A stretch of 64,000 nt of DNA from Pseudomonas sp. B20(2017) (GTDB taxonomy: Bacteria > Pseudomonadota > Gammaproteobacteria > Pseudomonadales > Pseudomonadaceae): the NCBI RefSeq assembly GCF_002113125.1, contig NZ_NEJP01000002.1, positions 186,001-250,000 on the forward strand. The letters are read 5' to 3'. This document shows positions 43,525 to 52,333 of this stretch, one piece after another; within the stretch, counting starts at the first letter, position 1, and every line of letters starts with the position of its first letter. A program made the translations under genes and the position numbers. Under the pieces are notes generated by a model. That model had not been told where the DNA came from. It was given only the letters and a program-made list of their open reading frames with translations, and did no database searches.

Positions 43525-44274
43525 TCAGATTACCTTCGCTTCGTTTTTCAGTTTCTCGACCAGTTCAGCCACCGACTTGACCTTGATGCCCGCGCTGCGT
43601 GCAGCCGGCGCTTCGACTTTCAGGGTCTTGTTGGTGGAGGCGGTGGAAACGCCCAAAGCGTCCGGAGTCAGCGTCTCGAGAGGCTTCTTCTTGGCTTTCA
43701 TGATGTTTGGCAGGGACGCGTAGCGCGGCTCGTTCAAACGCAGGTCGGTGGTGACGATCGCTGGCAGTTTCAGGGAAACGGTCTGCGCGCCGCCGTCGAT
43801 TTCGCGGGTCACGGCAACGCTGTCGCCGGAGACTTCGACTTTCGAGGCGAAAGTGCCCTGACCGTAACCGCTCAGTGCAGCGAGCATCTGGCCGGTCTGG
43901 TTGTTGTCGCTGTCGATGGCCTGTTTGCCCAGGATCACCAGCTGAGGCTGTTCCTTGTCGACCACGGCCTTGAGCAGCTTGGCCACAGCCAGGGAAGTCA
44001 GGTCTTCAGCGGATTCGACGAGGATGGCGCGGTCGGCACCCAGAGCCAGTGCGGTACGCAGCTGTTCCTGAGCGGTGGACGGGCCGATGGTAACGACGAC
44101 GATTTCAGTCGCAACGCCTTTCTCTTTCAGGCGTACGGCTTCTTCCACTGCGATTTCGCAGAACGGGTTCATCGACATCTTGACGTTGGCGAGGTCTACG
44201 CCGGAATTGTCCGCCTTGACGCGAACCTTGACGTTGTAATCCACAACGCGTTTGACAGCTACAAGAACCTTCAT
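43525..44274 (-). CDS. etfB: Electron transfer flavoprotein subunit beta
   Basis: The 249-residue subunit has [53 protein letters not shown] and the family signature [28 protein letters not shown] that docks partner dehydrogenases. It binds AMP structurally and pairs with EtfA. AGGA lies 6 nt before the ATG. It is the first gene of the etfBA operon, divergent from etf-QO across a 525-bp region with regulatory elements. Confidence 0.96.
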   Translation of the reverse strand: MKVLVAVKRVVDYNVKVRVKADNSGVDLANVKMSMNPFCEIAVEEAVRLKEKGVATEIVVVTIGPSTAQEQLRTALALGADRAILVESAEDLTSLAVAKLLKAVVDKEQPQLVILGKQAIDSDNNQTGQMLAALSGYGQGTFASKVEVSGDSVAVTREIDGGAQTVSLKLPAIVTTDLRLNEPRYASLPNIMKAKKKPLETLTPDALGVSTASTNKTLKVEAPAARSAGIKVKSVAELVEKLKNEAKVI

Positions 44275-44344
44275 GGATTCCTCGTTACTCTCCGGTGAAA
44301 AGAAAGTCGCCTAGGCGAACCTGGCGGTTGATGCTCATCGGGCA

Positions 44345-44497
44345 CAAGGGCACCTCTAAAAACGCCGGCTGAGCGGGATGACCGTTCGTCAGTCGTGACC
44401 GACGAGTCATGCCGCTTCGCGGTGTGTAAACTGCGCGCCGAACCTGCGCTGCGCACCACCGGTTACCGCCTACGCCCTGTCTTTAGAGGTGCTCTTG
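44345..44497. mobile_element. MITE-like structured element with 16-bp terminal inverted repeats
   Basis: CAAGGGCACCTCTAAA (44345-44360) and TTTAGAGGTGCTCTTG (44482-44497) are inverted repeats with one mismatch in 16, enclosing 121 bp. Inside, AGCGGGATGAC/GTCATGCCGCT (44372-44415) and TCGTCAGTC/GACCGACGA build a nested long hairpin. There is no open reading frame and no clear target duplication. It lies between etfB and the promoter region of etf-QO. It could be a non-autonomous element or a structured etfB leader. Confidence 0.5.
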
Positions 44498-44539
44498 AAA
44501 CCACCATTCAGCCTACGGCGAGCGCAAAACCGCCCGTAT

Positions 44540-44565
44540 CTTGACCGGAACGCCCATTCTGGTCA
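44540..44565. promoter_or_regulatory. Dyad-symmetric site in the etf intergenic region
   Basis: TTGACCGGAA and TTCTGGTCAA are inverted repeats with one mismatch in 10, separated by CGCCCA. No T-run follows, so it is more like an operator than a terminator. The binding protein is unknown. Confidence 0.4.
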
Positions 44566-44626
44566 ATACGCCAAAATGCCCTGTCATAAGCCGCGCTTCT
44601 TTGATTTCTCTGGGCTGGAGCCGATT

Positions 44627-44640
44627 CAAACAAACGTTTG
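44627..44640. promoter_or_regulatory. PsrA-like operator
   Basis: CAAACAAACGTTTG fits the PsrA consensus (G/C)AAAC-N(2-4)-GTTT(G/C) exactly, with N4. PsrA is the TetR-type fatty-acid-responsive regulator of pseudomonads; ETF genes are plausible targets. The site ends 3 bp before the -35 element, a position suited to repression. Confidence 0.6.
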
Positions 44641-44642
44641 TA

Positions 44643-44671
44643 TTGGACGCTAAGAGTGGTGTAGATATAAT
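44643..44671 (+). promoter_or_regulatory. Sigma-70 promoter of etf-QO
   Basis: A perfect -10 TATAAT (44666-44671) lies 17 bp after the weak -35 TTGGAC (44643-44648). Transcription would start near 44678, about 120 nt before the GTG start of etf-QO. Confidence 0.6.
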
Positions 44672-44799
44672 GCGCCGCCTAGAGAGAAAGGTGGTTTGCC
44701 CATTATTAGCCTTGACGTTAACGTAAAGGCAATAACGGATACGACACCGAACCTCCAAATTAGAAAAAAAACTGTTGAGCCTTGAGTAGGAGATAGCCT

Positions 44800-46464
44800 G
44801 TGGAACGCGAATACATGGAATTCGACGTGGTCATCGTCGGTGCCGGCCCCGCTGGCCTGTCCGCCGCCTGCCGTCTGAAGCAGAAGGCCGCCGAAGCCGG
44901 TAAGGAAATCAGCGTCTGCGTGGTCGAAAAAGGCTCCGAAGTCGGCGCGCACATCCTGTCTGGTGCCGTATTCGAACCACGGGCCCTGAACGAACTGTTC
45001 CCGGACTGGAAAGAACTCGGCGCTCCGCTGAACACGCCCGTCACCCGTGATGACATTTTCGTGCTGAAAAACGCCGAAAGCGCGCAGAAAATTCCTGACT
45101 TCTTTGTGCCCAAGACCATGCACAACGAAGGCAACTACATCATCTCCCTCGGCAACCTGTGCCGCTGGCTCGCTCAGCAGGCTGAAAACCTGGGCGTGGA
45201 AATCTACCCGGGCTTCGCCGCTCAGGAAGCGCTGATCGATGAAAACGGTGTGGTGCGCGGGATCATCACCGGCGACCTCGGCGTCGACCGCGAAGGTCAC
45301 CCGAAGGAAGGCCTGTACACCCCGGGCATGGAACTGCGTGGCAAATACACGCTGTTCGCCGAAGGCTGCCGTGGCCACATCGGCAAGCAACTGATCAAAC
45401 GCTACAACCTCGACAGCGATGCCGACGCCCAGCACTACGGCATCGGCCTGAAGGAAATCTGGGAAATCGACCCGGCCAAACACCAGCCAGGCCTGGTGGT
45501 GCACACCGCCGGTTGGCCGATGGACATCATGGGCACCGAGAACACCGGCGGCTCCTTCCTCTATCACCTGGAAAACAATCAGGTGGTGGTCGGCCTGATC
45601 GTCGATCTTTCCTACAGCAACACCTACCTGTCGCCGTTCGACGAATTCCAGCGCCTCAAGCATCACCCGGTGTTGAAACAATATCTGGAAGGCGGCAAGC
45701 GCATCAGCTACGGCGCACGTGCGATCTGCAAGGGTGGCCTGAACTCGCTGCCGAAAATGGTGTTCAAGGGCGGCGCGCTTATCGGTTGCGACCTCGGCAC
45801 CCTGAACTTCGCCAAGATCAAAGGCAGCCACACCGCGATGAAGTCCGGCATGCTCGCCGCTGAATCCGTGGCCGACGCGCTGTTCGCTGAAAAGGACGGC
45901 ACCGAAGAACTGACCACCTACGTCGACGCCTTCAAGAAGAGCTGGCTCTACGAAGAGCTGTTCGCCAGCCGCAACTTCGGCCCGGCGATCCACAAGTTCG
46001 GCGCCATCGTCGGCGGCGGTTTCAACTGGCTGGATCAGAACATCTTCGGCGGCAAACTGCCGTTCACCCTGCACGACACCAAGCCGGACTACGCCTGCCT
46101 CAAGCTCGCGGCCGACTGCAAGAAGATCGACTACCCGAAACCCGACGGCAAGATCAGCTTCGACAAGCTGAGCTCGGTGTTCATCTCCGGTACCAACCAT
46201 GAAGAAGAACAGCCGTGCCACCTGAAACTGACCGACCCGACCATCCCGCTGAGCAAAAACCTGCCGCTGTACGACGAGCCGGCGCAGCGCTACTGCCCGG
46301 CCGGCGTGTATGAAGTGATCACCAAGGAAGACGGCGAGAAACGCTTCCAGATCAACGCCCAGAACTGCGTGCACTGCAAGACCTGTGACATCAAGGACCC
46401 TTCGCAGAACATCACTTGGGTGACGCCGGAAGGCGCCGGCGGCCCGACCTACCCGAACATGTAA
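44800..46464 (+). CDS. Electron transfer flavoprotein-ubiquinone oxidoreductase
   Basis: The 554-residue enzyme moves electrons from reduced ETF to ubiquinone. It has an FAD Rossmann motif VIVGAGPAGLSAACRL (about 10-25), the conserved GGFNWLDQNIFGGKLPFTL region and a C-terminal 4Fe-4S cluster with Cys in RYCPAG and CVHCKTCDIKDP. It is membrane-associated. The GTG start at 44800 has AGGAG 8 nt upstream. It is divergent from its electron donor genes etfBA, and a strong terminator follows. A PsrA-like site in front suggests induction by fatty acids. Confidence 0.96.
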   Translation: MEREYMEFDVVIVGAGPAGLSAACRLKQKAAEAGKEISVCVVEKGSEVGAHILSGAVFEPRALNELFPDWKELGAPLNTPVTRDDIFVLKNAESAQKIPDFFVPKTMHNEGNYIISLGNLCRWLAQQAENLGVEIYPGFAAQEALIDENGVVRGIITGDLGVDREGHPKEGLYTPGMELRGKYTLFAEGCRGHIGKQLIKRYNLDSDADAQHYGIGLKEIWEIDPAKHQPGLVVHTAGWPMDIMGTENTGGSFLYHLENNQVVVGLIVDLSYSNTYLSPFDEFQRLKHHPVLKQYLEGGKRISYGARAICKGGLNSLPKMVFKGGALIGCDLGTLNFAKIKGSHTAMKSGMLAAESVADALFAEKDGTEELTTYVDAFKKSWLYEELFASRNFGPAIHKFGAIVGGGFNWLDQNIFGGKLPFTLHDTKPDYACLKLAADCKKIDYPKPDGKISFDKLSSVFISGTNHEEEQPCHLKLTDPTIPLSKNLPLYDEPAQRYCPAGVYEVITKEDGEKRFQINAQNCVHCKTCDIKDPSQNITWVTPEGAGGPTYPNM

Positions 46465-46482
46465 GTCGAACCGCTGAACATC

Positions 46483-46508
46483 AAGGCTCCCTATATGGGG
46501 GCCTTTTT
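46483..46508 (+). terminator. Intrinsic terminator of etf-QO
   Basis: AAGGCTCCC-TATAT-GGGGGCCTT forms a 9-bp stem (one G-U) followed by a T5 run. Confidence 0.92.
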
Positions 46509-46542
46509 GTTGCCCACTATTGCTGCAACGCCACAAAACCAA

Positions 46543-46632
46543 TGTGGGAGCGGGCTTGCTCGCGAAGGCGTCGTGTCAGGCAGCATATCTGTCAACTGAC
46601 ACACTGCATTCGCGAGCAAGCCCGCTCCCACA
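46543..46632. repeat. REP inverted pair D
   Basis: REP variants with the core GCGGGCTTGC: 46543-46566 (plus) and 46609-46632 (minus). The TGTGGG ends face outward and the spacer is 42 bp. They lie between etf-QO and the convergent AraC gene. Confidence 0.92.
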
Positions 46633-46646
46633 GGTACTGTGGCAAC

Positions 46647-47537
46647 TCAGGCAGCGCGCTCATCCCCGGGGCTGCGTTCGAAATAGCGTTTGTACTCGCG
46701 GCTGAACTGCGACGTGCTCTGATACCCCACCCGATGCGCCACCTGCGCCACGCCTAACCCCTCGGCAATCAACAAAGTCTGCGCCTTCAATAAACGTAAA
46801 CGCTTCAGATACTGCACCGGCGACAACAATGTGCTGCGTTTGAAGTGCTCGTGAAAGGTCGACACGCTCATGTTCGCGCAACTGGCCAATGTCTCGACAT
46901 TCAACGGCTCGGTGTAATGCGCATGCAGATGACTGATCGAAGCCGCCACCCGCGCAAACTGCCCCTGCTGCTCCACCAGCGCTCGCAGGACATCAGCCTG
47001 GGGGCCGCGCAACGCGACGAACAACAATTCACGCACCCGCGCCGGCCCCAGAATCTGGCACTCCAGCGGATCGTGCAGACAACGCAGCAGGCGCTCGACG
47101 CAACCGCGCATGTCATCGTCGAGCACCACCGAAGTCATCGATTCCGGTGTCTGCGCCGGAATATGCCGCCCCGGCGCCAGCCCCATCGCCAGAACCAGTT
47201 CACCGAGCAGCACCCGGTCGATCGCCACCGACACGCCGAGCAACGGCGCGTCCGGCAACGCATAGGTTTCGCACTCGAACGGCACCGGCAACGCCTGTAT
47301 CAGATAATGCCCGGCGCCGTACTCCATGGTGCGCGGCCCCAGATACGCCAGTTTGCTGCCCTGGGCGATGATCATCAGGCTCGGTTCATAAATGTGCGGG
47401 CCACGGGCGACGTCGCAACTGGCGCGCAACACCTGCACGCCCGGCAGCCCGGTCTGGCTGTAACCATCGCGCAGCGCCAGCGGTTCGATCAGCGAAACCA
47501 GGGTGGCGTTGGCATCAAGGTGACGGGTCAATTGCAT
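46647..47537 (-). CDS. AraC family transcriptional regulator
   Basis: The 296-residue protein has an AraC-type N-terminal ligand domain (about 15-165) and a C-terminal double helix-turn-helix (about 190-290; VETLASCANMSVSTFHEHFKRS and GVAQVAHRVGYQSTSQFSREYKRYF). ATG at 47537 is chosen for GAAGAG 7 nt upstream and because the family core starts there. It is divergent from an alcohol dehydrogenase gene across 190 bp; by context it probably activates that gene in response to an aldehyde or alcohol. This is inference. Confidence 0.9.
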   Translation of the reverse strand: MQLTRHLDANATLVSLIEPLALRDGYSQTGLPGVQVLRASCDVARGPHIYEPSLMIIAQGSKLAYLGPRTMEYGAGHYLIQALPVPFECETYALPDAPLLGVSVAIDRVLLGELVLAMGLAPGRHIPAQTPESMTSVVLDDDMRGCVERLLRCLHDPLECQILGPARVRELLFVALRGPQADVLRALVEQQGQFARVAASISHLHAHYTEPLNVETLASCANMSVSTFHEHFKRSTLLSPVQYLKRLRLLKAQTLLIAEGLGVAQVAHRVGYQSTSQFSREYKRYFERSPGDERAA

Positions 47538-47727
47538 CGGGTGGCTCTTCAGAAAAATCACGGAAAAAGGGATAAAAGCATCATCGCAGATCCTTTTGCC
47601 AATGCGACCGATCAAGCCCGCATGCCGGAGGATTAGGCATGACACCCGGAGGAATCGCCATGGCCGGACGACCGGACGGCGCCCAGAATGCGCCGCCTCA
47701 CTTGTCACTGCTTTTGCGAGGTTTCAC

Positions 47728-48780
47728 ATGTACACCGCCATCGGCTATGCCGCTCAAACGGCCACCACTCCCCTCGCCCCGATGAAGTTCGAACGCCGCA
47801 GCCCACGGGCGGACGACGTCGCCATCGAAATCCTTTACTGCGGCGTCTGCCACTCCGACATCCACCAGGCGCGCAATGAATGGGGCATCGCCGTTTACCC
47901 GCTGATGCCCGGCCACGAGATCGTCGGAAAAGTCACCGCCGTCGGTGCGAATGTCACCAAGCACAAGGTAGGCGATCTGGTCGGCGTTGGCTGCATGGTC
48001 GACTCCTGCCGGACCTGCGAAGCCTGCCAGTCGAATCTCGAGCAATACTGCCTCGAAGGCCCGACCATGACTTATGCCACCCCGGATCGGGTCGATGGCA
48101 GCAACACCATGGGCGGTTATTCGGACAGCATCGTGGTCAGCGAGCACTTTGTGGTGCGCATCCCCGAGAAGCTGGATCTGGCGGCTGCCGCGCCGATTCT
48201 CTGCGCCGGCATCACCACCTACTCGCCGCTCAAGCACTACGGCGTGAAGGCCGGCGACAAGGTCGGAATTCTCGGCATGGGTGGCCTCGGCCACATGGGC
48301 ATCAAGTTCGCCAAGGCCATGGGCGCCGAAGTGACGCTGTTTACCCGTTCGGCGAGCAAGGCCGAGGAAGGACGTCGCCAAGGCGCCGATCATGTGATCG
48401 TGTCCACTGACGAAGAACAGATGAAAGCTGCAGCCGGTCGTTTTGACTTCCTGCTCGACACCATTCCGGTGCAGCACGATCTGAACCCGTACCTCGACAC
48501 TCTGCGCTTCGATGGCGTGCACATTCTGGTGGGTCTGATCGAACCGATCGATCCGCCGGTCCACGCCGCCAAACTGGTGTTGGGTCGTCGCGTATTGGCC
48601 GGTTCGTTGATCGGTGGCGTCGCAGAAACCCAGGAAGTGCTGGATTTCTGCGCCGAGCACAACATCAGCTGCGACATCGAAATGCTCGACATTCGCCAGA
48701 TCAACGAAGCCTACGCGCGGATGATCGCCGGCGACGTGAAGTATCGTTTCGTGATCGACATGGCGACCTTAAAGCTTTAA
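47728..48780 (+). CDS. Zinc-dependent NAD(P) alcohol dehydrogenase (YahK/cinnamyl-type)
   Basis: The 350-residue medium-chain dehydrogenase has the catalytic zinc site CGVCHSD (about 37) with GHE (about 62), the structural zinc cysteines CMVDSCRTCEACQSNLEQYC (about 93-112) and a Rossmann motif GILGMGGLGHMGIKFAKAMG (about 175-195). It most resembles the YahK/cinnamyl alcohol dehydrogenase subgroup that reduces aldehydes with NADPH. GAGGT lies 5 nt before the ATG. It is divergent from an AraC regulator; its stop overlaps that of the convergent IclR gene by 4 bp. Confidence 0.92.
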   Translation: MYTAIGYAAQTATTPLAPMKFERRSPRADDVAIEILYCGVCHSDIHQARNEWGIAVYPLMPGHEIVGKVTAVGANVTKHKVGDLVGVGCMVDSCRTCEACQSNLEQYCLEGPTMTYATPDRVDGSNTMGGYSDSIVVSEHFVVRIPEKLDLAAAAPILCAGITTYSPLKHYGVKAGDKVGILGMGGLGHMGIKFAKAMGAEVTLFTRSASKAEEGRRQGADHVIVSTDEEQMKAAAGRFDFLLDTIPVQHDLNPYLDTLRFDGVHILVGLIEPIDPPVHAAKLVLGRRVLAGSLIGGVAETQEVLDFCAEHNISCDIEMLDIRQINEAYARMIAGDVKYRFVIDMATLKL

Positions 48781-49580
48781 ACCTTCAAGCCAAGCTCCGC
48801 CGAGAGCCGGGCCGTGACCCCTTTGATCAGGGGAATCAGCTCGGCCATTTTTTCCAGCGGCATGTACGGCACGGTGCTGGCGATGCTGATCGCTGCGACG
48901 ATGCGCTTGCTCGCGTCGCGGATCGGCGCCGCCACGCAGCGGATCGACGGCTCGTTATCTTCCAGATCGAACGCGTAGCCGCCGGCCACGTATTCGGTCA
49001 TCCGCTGCTCCAGCTGCTCCCACGACTGCTGGGGATGTTGCGGCCAGAACTGACTTTTCCCACCCGCCGGCAGACTGATGTCGTACAGACGCTGCCAGTC
49101 CTGCGGCGCGTCATCCAGCATCAGCGCCTTGCCGATCCCGGTCCGCGCCAACGGCATGCGATGGCCAACCCGTGAGCGCATTTCCGGGCCGTTACGCCCC
49201 GGATTCTTCAGCAAATAAAGCACCTCGTCGCCTTCACGAATCCCCAGGTGAACGGTGTCGCCGGTCAGCGCCGACAACTCGTCCAGATAAGGCCCGGCCA
49301 GGGTCACCAGCGGCAACTCTTCGCGCGCCTGAAAACCCAGTTCGATCAGCTTCGGCCCCAGCAGATAACCGACTTGCGGCACAACGCGCAGGTAGCGCTC
49401 GTCCACCAGACAACTGGCCAGACGATGCGTGGTACTGCGCGTGGTGCCGATCAGGCGGGCAATCTCTTTGAGATCGCGGGCGCCACTGGCGACGGCCTGC
49501 ACCACACCCAACCCGCGAAGCAGGGTCTGGGTGCCAGTCGGCGCGGCGTCCTTGGCGGTTTTTGGGGCGTCTTCCTGCAT
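48777..49580 (-). CDS. IclR family regulator of galactonate catabolism
   Basis: The 267-residue protein has an IclR winged helix (about 15-80; LKEIARLIGTTRSTTHRLASCLVDERYL) and an IclR effector domain (about 90-262) with a ligand-pocket segment IRCVAAPIRDASKRIVAAISIAS. It lies 60 bp downstream of the galactonate transporter and in the same direction, so it probably controls that operon and binds the palindrome at 54046-54060. This assignment rests on context. AAGG precedes the ATG. Confidence 0.88.
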   Translation of the reverse strand: MQEDAPKTAKDAAPTGTQTLLRGLGVVQAVASGARDLKEIARLIGTTRSTTHRLASCLVDERYLRVVPQVGYLLGPKLIELGFQAREELPLVTLAGPYLDELSALTGDTVHLGIREGDEVLYLLKNPGRNGPEMRSRVGHRMPLARTGIGKALMLDDAPQDWQRLYDISLPAGGKSQFWPQHPQQSWEQLEQRMTEYVAGGYAFDLEDNEPSIRCVAAPIRDASKRIVAAISIASTVPYMPLEKMAELIPLIKGVTARLSAELGLKV

Positions 49581-49640
49581 ATCCAGCCTTTAGCGTTGAG
49601 CGAGGGAACGGGCGGCATTATGGTCGCCCGAGATGGCCGA

Positions 49641-50951
49641 CTACAACTCGATGCGCTCGACCTTGCCCACCAGCAGCACGTAGGACAAAGCACCGATCAA
49701 TGCCAGAACCGCGATGTAGGTGATCGCGGGGGCGAACGAATCGCCGCTGGCCAGGAAGCCGATGACAATCGGCGTGGCAATCGCCGACAGATTGCCGATG
49801 AAATTGAACACCCCACCGGTCAAGCCCAGCAAGCGCGCCGGTGCCAGTGTCGAGACCAGCGACCAGGTGATCGACGCCAGCCCGTTGCCGAAAAACGCCA
49901 ACGCCAGGAAGGCAATCACCAGCGGCGTCGACTCAACGAAGTTGGCGCCGATGATCGAGGTGGAAATCAGCAGCCCGCCAATGATCGGCAACTTGCGCGC
50001 AAACCCAACGGTGCAACCACGACGAATCAGGAAGTCGGAAAAGAACCCGGAGCACAGCACGCCGATGAACGCGGCGAGAAACGGCAGCGACGCCAGCAGG
50101 CCGGACTTGATGAAGTCCATGCCGCGATATTTCACCAGATAGGTCGGGAACCACGTCAGGAAAAACCACAGCGTCGAGTTCAGGCAGAACTGGCCGAGGT
50201 AGATCCCCCACAACTTGCGTTTGCTCAGGACGATGCCGAGATCGGTCCAGCTGAACTTCGCCTTCACTTTGGCGGTTTCAGCGGCGATATCCACCAAGCC
50301 GCCACCCTCACGGATCAGATCGATTTCGCCTTGGTTTGCGCCTTTGAAATCACGCGGTTCGCGATACACCGCGTACCAGATCGCCGCCCAGATGATGCCC
50401 ACTGCGCCGGTCACGACAAACACCATGTGCCAGCCAAATTCGTGTTGCAGCCACGCCAGCACCGGGGTCAGGAACGCCAGCCCGACAAACTGGCCGGACG
50501 TGTAGAAACCGATGGCTGTAGCCCGCTCGCGCTCGGGGAACCAGGTTGTCACCACGCGGCTGTTGATCGGATACGCCGGCGCTTCCAGCGCACCGACCGC
50601 CATGCGCAGCACGAACAGTGCGATGAAACTGGCGGCGAAACCGAGCATCACGGTAGCCAGCGACCACAACAGTAGCGCGACGCTATAAAGGATGCGCGGC
50701 GGCACCCGATCCACCAGCCAGCCGCCGGGGATCTGCATGGCCGCGTAAGTCCAGCCGAACGCGGAGAAGATCAGCCCGACGTGCACCGGATCGATGCCCA
50801 GATCCGTCGTCAGTGCCGGGGCGGCAATCGACAGGTTGCTACGGTCGAGGTAGTTGATGACCACGGTGATGAACAGCAACACCATGATGAAAAATCGCTT
50901 GCGGCTGGGCGTGACTAACGTCGCTTGCCCGGTGAGGGTTTGCGGTTGCAT
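49641..50951 (-). CDS. dgoT: MFS galactonate transporter (ACS family, DgoT-like)
   Basis: The 436-residue inner-membrane protein has twelve helices. It carries the anion:cation symporter signatures VINYLDRSNLSIAAPAL at the start and WFPERERATAIGFYTSGQFVGLAFLTP in helix 4-5, resembling D-galactonate and glucarate permeases. Linked to dgoD, dgoA and dgoK, it most likely imports D-galactonate with protons. It follows dgoD after 185 bp with a REP pair in between; GAGG lies 8 nt before the ATG. Confidence 0.88.
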   Translation of the reverse strand: MQPQTLTGQATLVTPSRKRFFIMVLLFITVVINYLDRSNLSIAAPALTTDLGIDPVHVGLIFSAFGWTYAAMQIPGGWLVDRVPPRILYSVALLLWSLATVMLGFAASFIALFVLRMAVGALEAPAYPINSRVVTTWFPERERATAIGFYTSGQFVGLAFLTPVLAWLQHEFGWHMVFVVTGAVGIIWAAIWYAVYREPRDFKGANQGEIDLIREGGGLVDIAAETAKVKAKFSWTDLGIVLSKRKLWGIYLGQFCLNSTLWFFLTWFPTYLVKYRGMDFIKSGLLASLPFLAAFIGVLCSGFFSDFLIRRGCTVGFARKLPIIGGLLISTSIIGANFVESTPLVIAFLALAFFGNGLASITWSLVSTLAPARLLGLTGGVFNFIGNLSAIATPIVIGFLASGDSFAPAITYIAVLALIGALSYVLLVGKVERIEL

Positions 50952-51021
50952 GGGGAGCGCCTCTTCTTATGTTTATTGAGGTCGGGGAGGTATGCAGATC
51001 TCCGCTCCATGGAGATCAACC

Positions 51022-51110
51022 TGTGGGAGCGAGCTTGCTCGCGAAGCGATCTATCAGGCGACATCGGTTTCGAATGTGCCGCCCTCTTCGCGAGCAAGCT
51101 CGCTCCCACA
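51022..51110. repeat. REP inverted pair E
   Basis: REP copies 51022-51045 (plus) and 51087-51110 (minus), TGTGGG ends outward, spacer 41 bp. They lie inside the galactonate operon between dgoD and the transporter gene. Confidence 0.93.
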
Positions 51111-51136
51111 GTGTTTGGTGTTGGGTCAGGAAAGAC

Positions 51137-52285
51137 TCACCACTCGGCAAAACTGCCATCGGCATGACGCCAGATCGGGTTGCGCCAGCGGTGGCCGACC
51201 GCCGCGCGTTCGATCACGTATTCCTCGTTTATCTCGATCCCCAGGCCCGGGCCGTTGGGGATTTTCACGAAGCCTTTGTCGTAGTCAAACACCCGTGGAT
51301 CTTTCACATAATCGAGCAGGTCATTGCTCTCGTTGTAATGGATGCCCAGGCTCTGCTCCTGGATAAAGGCGTTGTAACAAGCGGCGTCCAGTTGCAGGCA
51401 CGCCGCCAGCGCAATCGGCCCCAGCGGGCAATGCAGTGCCAGCGCCACGTCGTAGGCTTCGGCCATGTTGGCGATCTTGCGGGTCTCGGTGATGCCGCCG
51501 GCATGGGACGCGTCCGGCTGGATGATGTCGACGTAACCTTCACTCAACACCCGTTTAAAGTCCCAGCGCGAAAACAGCCGCTCGCCGAGGGCAATCGGCG
51601 TGCTGGTCAGCGGTGCCAGCTCTTTCAGCGCTTCGTAGTTTTCGCTGAGCACCGGCTCTTCGATGAACATCAGTTTGTACGGGTCGAGCTCCTTCATCAG
51701 CACCTTGGCCATGGGTTTGTGCACCCGGCCATGGAAGTCGACGCCGATGCCGACGTTCGGCCCGACCGCATCGCGCACGGCGGCAACGTTGGCCAGTGCC
51801 AGATCGACCTTTTCGAAGGTATCGAGGAATTGCAGCTCTTCGGTGCCGTTCATTTTCACCGCCGTAAAACCACGGCCCACCGCTTCCTTTGCGGCCCGCG
51901 CGGTGTCCGCCGGGCGGTCGCCGCCGATCCACGAATACACACGGATCTTGTCCCGCACCTGACCGCCGAGCAGATCGCTGACCGACACGCCCAGCGCCTT
52001 GCCCTTGATGTCCCAGAGCGCCTGATCGATGCCGGCGAGTGCGCTCATGTGGATCGCGCCGCCCCGGTAGAAGCCGCCGCGATACAGCACGGTCCAGATG
52101 TCTTCGATATTGCGTGGGTCTTTGCCGATCAGGTAGTCGGACAATTCCTCAACCGCTGCGGCGACCGTGTGGGCGCGGCCCTCGACCACGGGCTCGCCCC
52201 AACCGGTCACGCCCTCGTCGGTTTCGACTTTCAGGAAGCACCAGCGCGGCGGGACGATGAAGGTGGTGAGTTTGGTGATTTTCAT
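51137..52285 (-). CDS. dgoD: D-galactonate dehydratase
   Basis: The 382-residue enolase-superfamily enzyme converts D-galactonate to 2-dehydro-3-deoxy-D-galactonate. It shows [18 protein letters not shown], the metal ligands in [14 protein letters not shown] and [11 protein letters not shown], and the [13 protein letters not shown] segment. Full length for the family. It sits between the aldolase and transporter genes in the galactonate operon. Confidence 0.94.
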   Translation of the reverse strand: MKITKLTTFIVPPRWCFLKVETDEGVTGWGEPVVEGRAHTVAAAVEELSDYLIGKDPRNIEDIWTVLYRGGFYRGGAIHMSALAGIDQALWDIKGKALGVSVSDLLGGQVRDKIRVYSWIGGDRPADTARAAKEAVGRGFTAVKMNGTEELQFLDTFEKVDLALANVAAVRDAVGPNVGIGVDFHGRVHKPMAKVLMKELDPYKLMFIEEPVLSENYEALKELAPLTSTPIALGERLFSRWDFKRVLSEGYVDIIQPDASHAGGITETRKIANMAEAYDVALALHCPLGPIALAACLQLDAACYNAFIQEQSLGIHYNESNDLLDYVKDPRVFDYDKGFVKIPNGPGLGIEINEEYVIERAAVGHRWRNPIWRHADGSFAEW

Positions 52286-52333
52286 CTGCTTGTCTCTCTT
52301 GTTAGATGCAGCGCACGCAGCGCCGGAAAAGTC

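Larger units (their letters stand above)
44275..44799. other. 525-bp divergent regulatory region of etfBA and etf-QO
   Basis: No gene is seen. From the etfB side it holds a short leader, the MITE-like inverted-repeat element (44345-44497), a 10-bp dyad (44540-44565), a PsrA-like operator (44627-44640) and a sigma-70 promoter toward etf-QO (44643-44671). The etfBA promoter could not be located. Confidence 0.6.
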
